A stretch of DNA of 40,330 nt from Gemmatimonadota bacterium (GCA_020351855.1 CP070670.1:1814865-1855194); one strand, 5' to 3'. Positions 18,756 through 27,026 are shown, numbered from the stretch's first letter. Notes: generated from the sequence alone by a model not told the origin. A program made the numbers and translations.

Positions 18756-18993
18756 GCATCTAATGGATAGCGAATGGCTCCCTGACGCCATACGACCCGC
18801 TTTCCGATGCCGGCCTCGAGGGCGGCTCCCCTCTCCGCAGCCGTCTACGCGTTGGACAGGGCGTCGATCGATGCCATGCGGCGCAGCACATCAAGGCCCC
18901 GCGGGGGGGATGTGGAGAGGAGACTGGGCCGTCGGGGAGGCCGCTCGGGCAAGGCGCTCAGAAGCGAGGCAGGGCCGCGAAATCCTCGCCGGA

Positions 18994-20445
18994 TCAATCG
19001 GAGGCGGGGCAGCCGCTCTCCGCGAAGCTCTGGTCCACGTCATCGAGCGCGAGGCGTAGCCGATCCACGGCCCCGCCCAGGAGCCCGGCACGCACGGCAT
19101 CCTGGATGCGGCGATAGGACGCGCCGAGCGACTCGCAGTCCGGCCGTGCACCGCGGGCCGCGGCAGCCGACAGAATCTGCTCGAAGCGCTCGAGCTCCCT
19201 GACCAGATCGACCGGCTCGCCCGCCGCTGGGCTGCCGAGCTCCATGTCGTCATCCGCGGACGGAGCTCCGGGGCTTTGCCCGCGCGCCATCGGGACCACC
19301 CCGGCTTGCCCGTCCGCGGTACTGTTCCTTCCCGGCAAGACTCTCGCACCCAGCTCCCTGACCACTGCGGCTGTCCTCGTTCCCACGCCACCGGCCAGGC
19401 CGCCCAGGTCCATCTGCCCGGTTGCGTGCGCGGCGCCGATGCCGGCCGCGGACACGGCGACGACCGCGCTGGTCATGAGGAGCCGGCGGAGCCGACGTCG
19501 GCGCCTTCGCCGGCGACCCCCCTCGAGGGCGCTCGGCAGAATGAACTGCGGGGCGGGCGCCCCCCTGTTCTCCGCGCCATTAGCTGTCCCCGTTGCCCGC
19601 CCCAAGTGGTCGTCGGCGTTCTCCGCGCCTGGGCCGTACTCGATAAAGCCGGTGCCTGCCTGAGGCGGCTCGATGGAGATGAGCTCGAAAGCCGCCTCGG
19701 GCCGCCGTACCCCGGCGGGCACGACGGAACGGTCCGTCTGGTAGTTCGACCAGCTCACCCACGTCCGGAATCGACCGCCTGCCACGCGCGCGGGAGCCAC
19801 CTCCCAGAACGGCAGGAGGGTGCTCCGAAACACCCCGTCGCGCGGATCTCGCTGGAACAGGCCGCCTTCCGTTGCGCCCTGCCGCGACGTCAGCACGAGG
19901 GCACACTGCCAGTGATTGGGGAAGTGCGCATTGTGAATCCGCTCATCGCTCTTGCTGAAAGAGACGCCCAGCCTGGGATGAGCGTGATACCAGCCGAGGA
20001 GGGCCCGCTGGGCGGCGCCGGCCTTTACGCTGATCTCCAGCCAAAACTCCCGGAACCGGGACAGATCGGCCGGATCCTCGCTCTGCGGCATCGGGTGCGG
20101 CGAGGGATAGGACTCCTCGACCGCCAGGTACGCGGTGTCGGAATCCGGACAGTGGCAGAGCCGCCCTACCAGCATCCCGTAGCCATCACGGTTCCCCGGG
20201 GTCGAGAGGTGGGACGCGATGTCCCGGAGGGCCCCCTGCCAGATGAAGATGTCGGTCTCGTGGGTGGAAGGAGCCTCGTGGGTGGAAGGAGCCTCGGTCT
20301 CGCCCCAGGAGCGAGGCGTCCACAGCGTCGCGGCGGATATCGGCTTGGCTACGCGAGGCAGACCGGTGGCCGTGCCGCCGTTCGAGACCTCCCCGGCGGA
20401 CGACTGCCCGATGCCCCCCTCCTGTGGACCCCGCCGATCCGTCAT
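18994..20445 (-). CDS. Membrane protein with N-terminal JAMM/MPN metalloprotease-like domain
   Basis: This 483-residue protein has three parts. Residues about 65-225 form a JAMM/MPN domain: GYGMLVGR, then H154-A-H156-P with Ser164 and Asp167 (HAHPRLGVSFSKSD), matching the HxHP-x6-SxxD metal site of JAMM isopeptidases. The residue where the family usually has the catalytic Glu appears to be Asp87. A block of eight arginines at about 310-317 precedes a single membrane helix (LLMTSAVVAVSAAGIGAAHA), predicting a cytoplasmic JAMM domain. A low-complexity linker leads to a C-terminal helical domain with Cys437 and Cys479. That C-terminus resembles that of the protein at 23791-25122. JAMM proteases cleave isopeptide bonds of ubiquitin-like proteins or process sulfur carriers; no such partner is visible here. 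A GTG three codons upstream is an alternative start. Confidence 0.8.
   Translation of the reverse strand: MTDRRGPQEGGIGQSSAGEVSNGGTATGLPRVAKPISAATLWTPRSWGETEAPSTHEAPSTHETDIFIWQGALRDIASHLSTPGNRDGYGMLVGRLCHCPDSDTAYLAVEESYPSPHPMPQSEDPADLSRFREFWLEISVKAGAAQRALLGWYHAHPRLGVSFSKSDERIHNAHFPNHWQCALVLTSRQGATEGGLFQRDPRDGVFRSTLLPFWEVAPARVAGGRFRTWVSWSNYQTDRSVVPAGVRRPEAAFELISIEPPQAGTGFIEYGPGAENADDHLGRATGTANGAENRGAPAPQFILPSALEGGRRRRRRRRLRRLLMTSAVVAVSAAGIGAAHATGQMDLGGLAGGVGTRTAAVVRELGARVLPGRNSTADGQAGVVPMARGQSPGAPSADDDMELGSPAAGEPVDLVRELERFEQILSAAAARGARPDCESLGASYRRIQDAVRAGLLGGAVDRLRLALDDVDQSFAESGCPASD
20257..20292. repeat. In-frame 18-bp tandem duplication within the JAMM gene
   Basis: An 18-bp unit (CTCGTGGGTGGAAGGAGC) occurs twice head to tail. 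On the coding strand it produces the duplicated peptide EAPSTHEAPSTH in the disordered N-terminal region, before the JAMM domain. It keeps the reading frame and probably reflects slippage. Confidence 0.85.
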
Positions 20446-20450
20446 CTGTC

Positions 20451-20466
20451 TCACGCGATCGCGTGA
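20451..20466. promoter_or_regulatory. Perfect 16-bp palindrome at the JAMM gene start
   Basis: TCACGCGATCGCGTGA is a perfect palindrome lying 5 bases upstream of the preferred ATG (it contains the alternative GTG). A dimeric repressor bound here could block expression. No factor can be assigned, and such GC-rich palindromes can arise by chance. Confidence 0.35.
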
Positions 20467-20628
20467 TACTACCGCGACGTACAGCGTCGTTCAGCTGGTA
20501 ACTGCGGCCGACAAAAGACAAACGGTTGGGCGTACAGGCGGGACAACGGCAGGGTAGTCGGGGATGACCGCGCCGTCAAGCTGTGTGACCCTGGGTGGAC
20601 AGCCACGTTCCAGGAAAGAGGTCGGCAG

Positions 20629-20759
20629 CAATCCACACCCGTGTGGAAAAGCCGGTGAGCTCACACTCTGCGAGACTTCTCGCGCAGATGAGCGAAATCC
20701 CTCATTTTTATCCACCATTTTTCCACCTCGTGAGAACGCGATTTTTTGAAAAAAGCATG
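20629..20759. other. Cluster of DnaA-box-like sites next to an AT-rich tract (possible replication-origin-like element)
   Basis: Four sites resemble the DnaA box TTATCCACA: CAATCCACA at 20629-20637 (7 of 9), TTTTCCACA on the minus strand at 20642-20650 (8 of 9), TTATCCACC at 20708-20716 (8 of 9) and TTTTCCACC at 20719-20727 (7 of 9). The last two have the same orientation and start 11 bp apart, one helical turn. The first two form an inverted repeat (TCCACAC-CC-GTGTGGA). A T6-G-A6 AT-rich segment follows at 20741-20754. This arrangement is characteristic of origins, but no dnaA, dnaN, parAB, gidA or rpmH gene is present, so it stays a candidate. Confidence 0.4.
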
Positions 20760-20880
20760 TAAAGGGCAAGCCAAGGGCCACACCGACCGATGGGATGAAC
20801 GGCGAGGGAAGAAGCGGATGGAGGAGACGAGCGAAGCGGATGGAGGCGATGGCTGGCCGGAGGGCAGGACCCAGATGTAC

Positions 20881-20917
20881 TCAGCCCCCGCCCACTCCGA
20901 AGAGTGTCGGGGGCTGA
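20881..20917. other. Strong GC-rich stem-loop in noncoding DNA
   Basis: TCAGCCCCCG (20881-20890) pairs perfectly with CGGGGGCTGA (20908-20917). Inside it, CACTC pairs with GAGTG around a CGAA tetraloop. No T-tract follows on either strand, so it is not a textbook intrinsic terminator. It could be a terminator for the M1 peptidase transcript (minus), part of a small RNA, or a structural element of the noncoding region. Confidence 0.55.
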
Positions 20918-21297
20918 GAGGAGGATTGATTTACCCTTTCGGACAAACCCCTCTGTCTCCCTGACTGTTTAGTCTCGCTCGATTGCGCTTCTCGATCCGA
21001 GACCACACCGGTCCGGTACCAGCTATGCCCGACCCGCGGTTCGACGTCTCGTCTCCGGGCCGAAGCCCCTCGACTTGATCGCCTGTCGGGCGACCGGTGC
21101 TTGCGTCAGAGGTTGCGGCGATCCGGATCGCCGGCGCTTCCTCCTCGAGCACGAACCAAGGATAAACAGATCTTTTTAAGCTTGCAACCCCTACGGCGGG
21201 CCGATGCGTATTTTTTTAAATTTTGAACGCGGCAAGCCGCGCGCGAGGCGCTCCTCGGGCATCGATTGCCACGCTTTCTGTTCCGGTGGGCCCAGCC

Positions 21298-23379
21298 TCA
21301 GCTCTCGCCGCACTCCTCGACGCGGGTGACAACGCCCCGGCCGAACACGTTGTTGCTCCGGTTCACGTCCGGCAGCATGCCGCGCGGATCGACATGAACC
21401 GTTCGAACGCTCTTCCCCTCGAATTCGGCTTGCCACGTGTCGGAGTACCGCCAGATGTCCACGGGAAGCCGGCGACACTCGTCCGATCCGTCCCGGAAGA
21501 CGAAGCGGACTTCCATCGGCATCACGACCTCGCCACGGTTCGCGATCGTCACGATCGTTCGCTGGCCGTCCCGTTCCACGCCAGTCACCGCCTGGTCCAG
21601 GTAGCCGCTTCCATACAACCACGACTTCCAGTACCAGTCCAGATCCTGACCCGTCACGTCCTCCATCGTGCGGAAGAAGTCGGCGGGCTGCGGGTGCTTG
21701 TAGGCCCAACGCTCAACGTACTCCCTGAAGCCCGCATCGAAGGCTTCCGCGCCCAGCACGTACTCCCGCAGCAGGTAGAGGACCATTCCCGGCTTCGTGT
21801 AGCCGAGGAAGCCCAGCTGGTCCTCCGTCAGCGAGTCCGGCCGAGACATGATCGGCTCGGCCAGATCTTCCGACCGCGTGAGCCGCGCCGAGTTCAGCGG
21901 CAGAACGGGATCGGCGGGCCAGGCGTCCTCCCCCCCGTAGTCGGTAAGCGAGTAGTGGTTGATGAAGGTGTTGAACCCCTCGTCCATCCACGCGTATCGC
22001 CGCTCATCAGAGCCGACGATCATCGGGAACCAGGTATGGGCGATCTCGTGGTCCGTCACCAGGAAAAGACCGAGGCCGCGTGCCTCCACGGAGCAGAAGA
22101 CGATCATCGGATACTCCATGCCCAGCGCCGTCCCGGCCACGTTGATCGCCACGGGATAGGGGTACCGGTACAAGGTCGTCGAGTAGTGCTCGAGGGCATG
22201 GAGGATGATCTCCGTCGACTGCTCCCAGCCGGGCGGCTGGGGTCCCCGCCCCGCTCCACCGCCCAGCCCGTCCTCCGGATAGAAGGACATGGCGAGAACG
22301 CCGTCCCAACCTCCAGCATCCCAGATGAATGCCTTGGAGGCTGCCCAGGCGAAGTCGCGGACGTTCCGGGCCTGGAAGCGCCAGGTGAGTGGTCCCGTAC
22401 CGATGGGCCGGTATTCCTCCCTTCCGACGTGATCCTTCTCCACGATCGGCACCGTCGTCGAGCTCCGTCTCGCCAGCTCCAGCCGCTGCTGCTGCTCGGT
22501 CGTCAGCACCTCGCCCGGATTCTGGAGCTCGCCCGTGGCGGCCACGATGAAATCGCGCGGAACCGTGATCTCCACGTCGAAGTCGCCATACTCCAGGTAG
22601 AACTCGCCCTGGCCCAGGTACGGGCTCGCGTTCCAGCCACTCACGTCGTCGTACACGAACACGCGCGGATACCACTGCGCCAGCTCGTACACCGTACCCT
22701 TCTTCACCTTCAGCCGGCCCATTCGGTCCGCCCCCGACTCCGGGACCGTGAAGGAGAAGTCGACCTCGATCTCCAGCTCTCCCCCGACGGGCAGGACCGG
22801 GCGATCCAGCCGTACCTCCATCATCGTGTCGTCGATCTCGTACGGCACCTCGAGCGGCACCTCATCACGGATGACGGCCACCCGCTCGATCTCGTACCCT
22901 CCTCCCTCGAACATCCCCTGAAAGCGCATGTCACCGGCCTTCTCCTGCATTTCGGCGGCCCGCTGAGCCCCTTGGCTGTCCGGCTTGAAGAGGTTCTGAT
23001 CGAGCTGGAACCAGATCGAGGTCAGCGAATCCGGGCTGTTGTTGGTGTACGTCACCTTTTGCTTTCCGGTGATTCGATGGGCCTCGGGATCCAGCGACAC
23101 CCTGATCTCGTAGTCGACTCGCTGCTGCCAGTAGGACGCCCCGGGAGCGCCGGCCGCCGTTCGGAAATCGTCCGGGGGCGGAAGGTCGACAGGGAGAAAT
23201 ACCGGGTTCGTGTAGGACGGCTCCACGCCCTGCGACATGGAAGGCGGATCGGCCGTGGGCGGAGCCGAATCAGCCGGCGCCTGAGCCGCCGCATCGTTGT
23301 GGAAAGCTGGCGACAGCCAGAAAGTCGCCAGCGCGGCGAGGAGAGCGATCGGGATCGCGCGTCGGCCGTCCTGCTTCAT
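21298..23379 (-). CDS. Secreted M1-family zinc metallopeptidase
   Basis: This 693-residue gluzincin has a signal peptide (AIPIALLAALATFWLSPAF, ending AAAQA). An N-terminal beta-rich domain is followed by the catalytic domain with HEIAHTW (His444, Glu445, His448) and the third zinc ligand Glu467 in YAWMDEGFNTF, with the standard 18-residue spacing. The usual GAMEN exopeptidase motif is represented by GMEYP (in ALGMEYPMIVF), a variant seen in secreted bacterial M1 proteins. A C-terminal beta-sandwich-like region (TIVTIANRGEVVMPMEVRFVF) follows. It probably cleaves N-terminal residues from peptides in the periplasm or outside the cell. It stands alone between two noncoding stretches. Confidence 0.93.
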   Translation of the reverse strand: MKQDGRRAIPIALLAALATFWLSPAFHNDAAAQAPADSAPPTADPPSMSQGVEPSYTNPVFLPVDLPPPDDFRTAAGAPGASYWQQRVDYEIRVSLDPEAHRITGKQKVTYTNNSPDSLTSIWFQLDQNLFKPDSQGAQRAAEMQEKAGDMRFQGMFEGGGYEIERVAVIRDEVPLEVPYEIDDTMMEVRLDRPVLPVGGELEIEVDFSFTVPESGADRMGRLKVKKGTVYELAQWYPRVFVYDDVSGWNASPYLGQGEFYLEYGDFDVEITVPRDFIVAATGELQNPGEVLTTEQQQRLELARRSSTTVPIVEKDHVGREEYRPIGTGPLTWRFQARNVRDFAWAASKAFIWDAGGWDGVLAMSFYPEDGLGGGAGRGPQPPGWEQSTEIILHALEHYSTTLYRYPYPVAINVAGTALGMEYPMIVFCSVEARGLGLFLVTDHEIAHTWFPMIVGSDERRYAWMDEGFNTFINHYSLTDYGGEDAWPADPVLPLNSARLTRSEDLAEPIMSRPDSLTEDQLGFLGYTKPGMVLYLLREYVLGAEAFDAGFREYVERWAYKHPQPADFFRTMEDVTGQDLDWYWKSWLYGSGYLDQAVTGVERDGQRTIVTIANRGEVVMPMEVRFVFRDGSDECRRLPVDIWRYSDTWQAEFEGKSVRTVHVDPRGMLPDVNRSNNVFGRGVVTRVEECGES

Positions 23380-23790
23380 TCGGAAGTCCCTGTCTCTGTC
23401 ACTTCGTCTCTGTCACGTCGATCACCGCCCGTGCGACGGCTTCCGGTCCGCCGGAGTCTCTTCCGGTGCCGGGTCGTGGCTGCGTCTACACGAGACGCGT
23501 CGCGTTCGATCCGGACGTAGCACACGCTCCAGCCGGGTTGTCTCCATGGACGTCGGCTGGGCCCTTCTCGTCACGCGACGTCCCTGCCGTTGCCACCCCG
23601 TCGTCGTGCGCGTGGAGGCTCGAGCAATTTCGGTTCCTTTAGACGCCCTTCCGGATGGCGGAGAGGTTGGAGCTGCCGACGGAGCCATGCGGAGACGGCC
23701 GGTGGATGGCACCGTCAGGCGAGCCGCTTTCGCACATCACGATCGGCCGAAAGCGGACCGCCTAGCGGTAGGAGTCCTGCCCGCCCGGTT
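23380..23790. other. Intergenic region upstream of the M1 peptidase gene
   Basis: This 411-bp gap separates two minus-strand genes. It should hold the M1 peptidase promoter. The only repeat seen is a short tandem GTCTCTGTCAC (two near copies at about 23391-23415). Open frames across it are rich in Arg and Ser and show no family features. Confidence 0.5.
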
Positions 23791-25122
23791 CTAGGGGACT
23801 TCCGAGGATTCGCCGGCCGAGGATTCATCGGCCGCAAGACCGCAACCGCTCGTCGCGTAGTGCTGGAAGACGCTGTCGAGGCTTGCCGAGAGCGCCTCGT
23901 AGGACCTCACCTGGCGGAAGGGAACCTCACGCCACCGGGCCACGACGCGCGAGATCTGCAGGTGGGCGTTGTCCACGCTGACGTAGTGCTCCGTCAGTCG
24001 GGCGCAATCGGCCACGCCTCGCTCGAACTCGCCGCTCACGATCTCGTACTCTCCGATCAGAAAGCCGAGTTCGCCCTGAAGTCGGGTGAACTCGAGGATC
24101 TCGCGCGAGTCCGCCGCGCTCGCTCCCAGGGGACCGTCTCCCACCGCGGAGTCCGCCGGCGAGCCGCCAGGCTGAGGCGCGTCTTGCTCGGGGGCCTCCG
24201 ATTCCGTGGCACCCGGATCTGCCGCGCCCGCGTTCGTCCGTGTGCTGCCCGGCCCGCCTGCCTGGCCAACGGCGGAACCGACTGGCGTCCCGGCCGAACT
24301 GGCGCCTGATCCTTCCCGCGCCTCGACAGGCGACTCGGCGAGCCGACCCTCCGACCCTGCCCCGTCCGTCGAGACGGCCGCCGGCAGCGTGCCGTCGTCG
24401 AGCCACGGTACGTCCAGCTTGCCCAACTGCACCAGCGCAACGGCCGCGACGGCTGCGAGGCCGAGAACGTAGACCGCGGCACCAATCAGCCGAGCCGCCA
24501 GGGTCCGGTCGTCGATCAGTTCCTCCGGCGTGATCGGATCGCCGCGCCGCGCCTTCCCCTCCCTGCGCACCCCGAGTCCGCCATTCAGGTCGCGCAAGCG
24601 ACCGGCGGCCGCGCGCATCGCCAGCAGCGTGGCGTCCGCTGAACGCTCCGCCCACCCCCACCACGCCCTTGCGGTTGCCTTCGAGCCACGGCGTCTCGTG
24701 AAGCGCTCCGCCGCCACATCCCCGTTCCCGCTAAGCGTGGGCGGGTCGAGCGCCTCCGGCTGACGATCCATCGAGACGGCCACTTCAGGAGGCGTGTCCG
24801 CCCGGGCGTTCGACGCGGAGGCTTCGGCCTCCGGAAGGGCGGTCGGAGGCTCGCTGACAGACTCGGCCGAGCGTGTCGGCGACGAAGCGACCGCCGGCGA
24901 AGACTGCGGCTCAGCCCGAGGGGTCTCCGTTGGCGGTCGCGCGACCACCGGCGGCGGCCCGGCCTGGGAGGACTTCGTCACCGCCTGGGGGGTGTCGTCG
25001 GGAAGCGGCTGCCCGAGCCGACGCCACTTCTCCTTCTTCTCCTCGGTGAGCTCGCGTAGCCGCGACTGCAGCTCCATGAGCCTCTCCATCGGATCCTGCT
25101 GGGGGGCTTTGTTTCCGCTCAT
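23791..25122 (-). CDS. Single-pass membrane protein of unknown function sharing a C-terminal cysteine motif with the JAMM protein
   Basis: I do not recognise a named family in this 443-residue protein. Residues about 10-35 form a charged helix or coiled coil (ERLMELQSRLRELTEEKKEK). A long Pro/Ala/Ser/Glu-rich disordered stretch follows to about 135, then a basic helical block with a Trp cluster (ARAWWGWAE). A membrane helix lies at about 209-235 (LIGAAVYVLGLAAVAAVALVQL), followed by a second low-complexity linker. The C-terminal helical domain has Cys373 (ADCARLTEHY) and Cys427 (LDSVFQHYATSGC). The same pattern closes the JAMM protein (PDCESLGASY and LDDVDQSFAESGC). The layout, disordered cytoplasmic part, one helix, linker, then cysteine-paired domain, parallels that protein. 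The ATG at 25122 is preferred over the GTG one codon earlier. Confidence 0.7.
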   Translation of the reverse strand: MSGNKAPQQDPMERLMELQSRLRELTEEKKEKWRRLGQPLPDDTPQAVTKSSQAGPPPVVARPPTETPRAEPQSSPAVASSPTRSAESVSEPPTALPEAEASASNARADTPPEVAVSMDRQPEALDPPTLSGNGDVAAERFTRRRGSKATARAWWGWAERSADATLLAMRAAAGRLRDLNGGLGVRREGKARRGDPITPEELIDDRTLAARLIGAAVYVLGLAAVAAVALVQLGKLDVPWLDDGTLPAAVSTDGAGSEGRLAESPVEAREGSGASSAGTPVGSAVGQAGGPGSTRTNAGAADPGATESEAPEQDAPQPGGSPADSAVGDGPLGASAADSREILEFTRLQGELGFLIGEYEIVSGEFERGVADCARLTEHYVSVDNAHLQISRVVARWREVPFRQVRSYEALSASLDSVFQHYATSGCGLAADESSAGESSEVP

Positions 25123-25235
25123 CACTGCCTCGAGCGCACGCTTGGGTAAAAAGTATCAGCGGGCCATCTCCATGAGGCCTGGCCTCTGGCAGGCCTGCTG
25201 GAACGGCTTCCTACGGCTCCCGACCCTACAACCAT

Positions 25236-25255
25236 CTTAAGCACATGTGTTTAAG
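25236..25255. promoter_or_regulatory. Near-perfect 20-bp palindrome, candidate operator
   Basis: CTTAAGCACATGTGTTTAAG has matching halves except for one pair, with a perfect CACATGTG core. It is AT-richer than its surroundings and lies between divergent genes, 114 bp from the minus-strand start and about 270 bp from the MATE start. It looks like a site for a dimeric regulator, none of which can be named. Confidence 0.4.
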
Positions 25256-25388
25256 TGCGTTGATACAACCGGTCGGAACGGATAGCCTCGGCTGCCCACT
25301 GCCGCGTTCACCGGGGACCGCAGCGCGAGCGCGCTTGGCCCCCTGGATGGGGCGCAAGTTCAGGACCGTCTGCCAGTCTGGCTGGCCC

Positions 25389-25439
25389 GGATCGCCTGCT
25401 GGGCCGGATCGCCTGCTGGCCCGAGTCGCCTGATGGCTC
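25389..25439. repeat. Three tandem 17-bp repeats
   Basis: Units at 25389-25405, 25406-25422 and 25423-25439 follow GGATCGCCTGCTGGSCC; the first two differ at one base and the third has drifted (GAGTCGCCTGATGGCTC). The array lies 84 bp upstream of the MATE start codon. It could be a variable repeat or a multi-site operator. Confidence 0.8.
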
Positions 25440-25522
25440 GCTGGCAAGCTAGTCTAGGCGCTTCGAAAGGCGGCCCGGCTGAGGGACCGGAGCCATCAGT
25501 CACCCACGCCTCGTGAGAATCC

Positions 25523-26941
25523 GTGCCCGACGAAACCTCCAGTCAGCCGCGCGACCGTCCCAGCGGCCTCGGTTCCGTAGTCCGGGAGGCGCTGGTCGGC
25601 AGCGAGCGGGACTTTACGGAAGGCAGCTTGAGCCGCGCCGTGGGGCTGCTCGCCCTTCCCATGGTGCTCGAGATGGCCGGCGAATCGGCGTTCGCGGTCG
25701 TGGATGCCTTCTTCGTGGCCCGCCTGGGCTCGGCTGCGCTCGCCGCCGTCGGGTTGACCGAATCCGTCCTCGAGATCATCTACGCGATCGCGATCGGGCT
25801 CAGCATGTCTACGACGGCCATGGTCGCGCGCCGCATCGGCGAGAAGAACGAGCGCGCGGCCGCCAGGGCGGCGGTGCAGGCGATCGCGGTCGGGATTGCG
25901 ACATCGCTCATCCTGGGCATCGCGGGGATCATCTGGGCTCCGGAGCTGCTGCGGCTGATGGGCGCTGAGCCCGAGACTATCGCACTGGGCACCACGTACA
26001 CGCGGGTCATGTACGGGACGATGGCCGTCATCGTCCTCCTGTTTCTCAACAACGCGATCTATCGGGGAGCCGGGGACGCCGCGATGGCGATGCGCTCGGT
26101 GTGGCTCGCCAACGCCATCAACATCGTCCTCGACCCCCTACTGATCTTCGGTCCCGGTCCGTTCCCGGAGCTCGGCCTCACCGGCGCGGCCGTGGCGACG
26201 ACCATCGGGCGCGGCACGGCCGTGGCCTACCAGCTCTGGGGACTGTCGGGCGGACGCCGTCTCAGGGTGCGACGGGCCGATCTGCGCCTCGATATCGTGA
26301 CGATTCGCCGCCTCCTCCGCATCTCGGCGGGCGGGGTGGGCCAGCTCCTCGTCTCCCAGGCGAGCTACGTGGGGTTGATCCGCATGCTGGCCGGTTTCGG
26401 CAGCGCCGTTCTGGCAGGCTACGTGGTGGCGATACGGGTCGTGATCTTCGTCATCCTTCCCGCTTGGGGGCTCAGTAACGCGGCGGCCACCCTGGTCGGC
26501 CAGAACCTCGGGGCGCGAAAGCCGGAAAGGGCCGAGCGGGCGGTCTACGTGACCGGCACCTGGAACATGCTCTTCATGGCCATCATCACGGTGGTCTTCG
26601 TTGCCTTCGCTCCCGAGATCATCGCGCCTTTCCTTGTCGACGCGGACTCGCTCGCGGCCGGCACGAGCGCCCTGCGGATCATCAGCTACGGCTACATGTT
26701 CTACGCCTGGGGCATGGTGATGCTGCAGGCCTTCAACGGTGCCGGGGACACCGCCACGCCGACCAAGCTCAACTTCGTGATCTTCTGGCTCTTCCAGCTC
26801 CCCTTTGCCTGGACTCTGTCGCGGTCCCTGGGCCTGGGCCCGGAGGGCGTGTACTGGGCGATCGCCGTCGCCTACTCGCTCTCCGCGGTTGTCGGCGTCT
26901 TCCTGTTCCGGCGGGGCCGGTGGAAGGAGAAGGCGATCTGA
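25523..26941 (+). CDS. MATE-family multidrug/cation efflux transporter
   Basis: This 472-residue membrane protein has about twelve hydrophobic helices in two repeats. LPMVLEMAGESAFAVVDAFFVARLG, near residue 45, is the first-helix pattern of MATE proteins. GAGDAAMAM (near 180) and FNGAGDTATPTKLNF (near 415) are the matching loops of the two halves. ATLVGQNLGARKPERAERAV marks the start of the second half. MATE transporters export drugs or other organic cations using Na+ or H+ gradients. The start is GTG. It is followed by an 85-bp gap and a lipoprotein gene on the same strand. Confidence 0.95.
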   Translation: MPDETSSQPRDRPSGLGSVVREALVGSERDFTEGSLSRAVGLLALPMVLEMAGESAFAVVDAFFVARLGSAALAAVGLTESVLEIIYAIAIGLSMSTTAMVARRIGEKNERAAARAAVQAIAVGIATSLILGIAGIIWAPELLRLMGAEPETIALGTTYTRVMYGTMAVIVLLFLNNAIYRGAGDAAMAMRSVWLANAINIVLDPLLIFGPGPFPELGLTGAAVATTIGRGTAVAYQLWGLSGGRRLRVRRADLRLDIVTIRRLLRISAGGVGQLLVSQASYVGLIRMLAGFGSAVLAGYVVAIRVVIFVILPAWGLSNAAATLVGQNLGARKPERAERAVYVTGTWNMLFMAIITVVFVAFAPEIIAPFLVDADSLAAGTSALRIISYGYMFYAWGMVMLQAFNGAGDTATPTKLNFVIFWLFQLPFAWTLSRSLGLGPEGVYWAIAVAYSLSAVVGVFLFRRGRWKEKAI

Positions 26942-27026
26942 ACTGGACTGGGAGGAGGAACCCGGTTCATCTTACCCGAGTGACGAACGTCCCTTGAGTC
27001 GCAGGAGCGCCACCTAGGAGGATTCG

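Larger units (their letters stand above)
20467..21297. other. Long noncoding region with AT-rich islands
   Basis: This 831-bp stretch separates two minus-strand genes. I find no open frame with protein character. It holds clustered DnaA-box-like sites (20629-20727), an A/T-tract inverted repeat TTTTTTGAAAAAA (20742-20754), a strong hairpin (20881-20917), and AT-rich tracts at 21160-21180 and 21210-21226. The AT-rich parts stand out against the surrounding high-GC DNA. It must contain the JAMM gene promoter. Confidence 0.7.
25123..25522. promoter_or_regulatory. Divergent intergenic region between the membrane protein and the MATE exporter
   Basis: This 400-bp region must carry promoters for the minus-strand membrane protein and the plus-strand MATE gene. 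It contains a 20-bp imperfect palindrome (25236-25255) and three 17-bp tandem repeats (25389-25439). No protein-like open frame is seen. Confidence 0.55.

Noticed and set aside
20564..21152. Several 60-75-codon frames in the 0.83-kb noncoding region
   Set aside because: They have no good ribosome binding sites and no protein-like composition, and they cross the hairpin and box cluster.
21223..23520. A 765-codon plus-strand open frame across the M1 peptidase gene
   Set aside because: Antisense shadow. The minus strand has a signal peptide and the HEIAHTW...E zinc site.
23297..23794. A 165-codon plus-strand frame in the gap upstream of the M1 peptidase
   Set aside because: It is Arg/Ser/Val-rich, has no family resemblance, and its first part overlaps the M1 peptidase signal peptide on the other strand.
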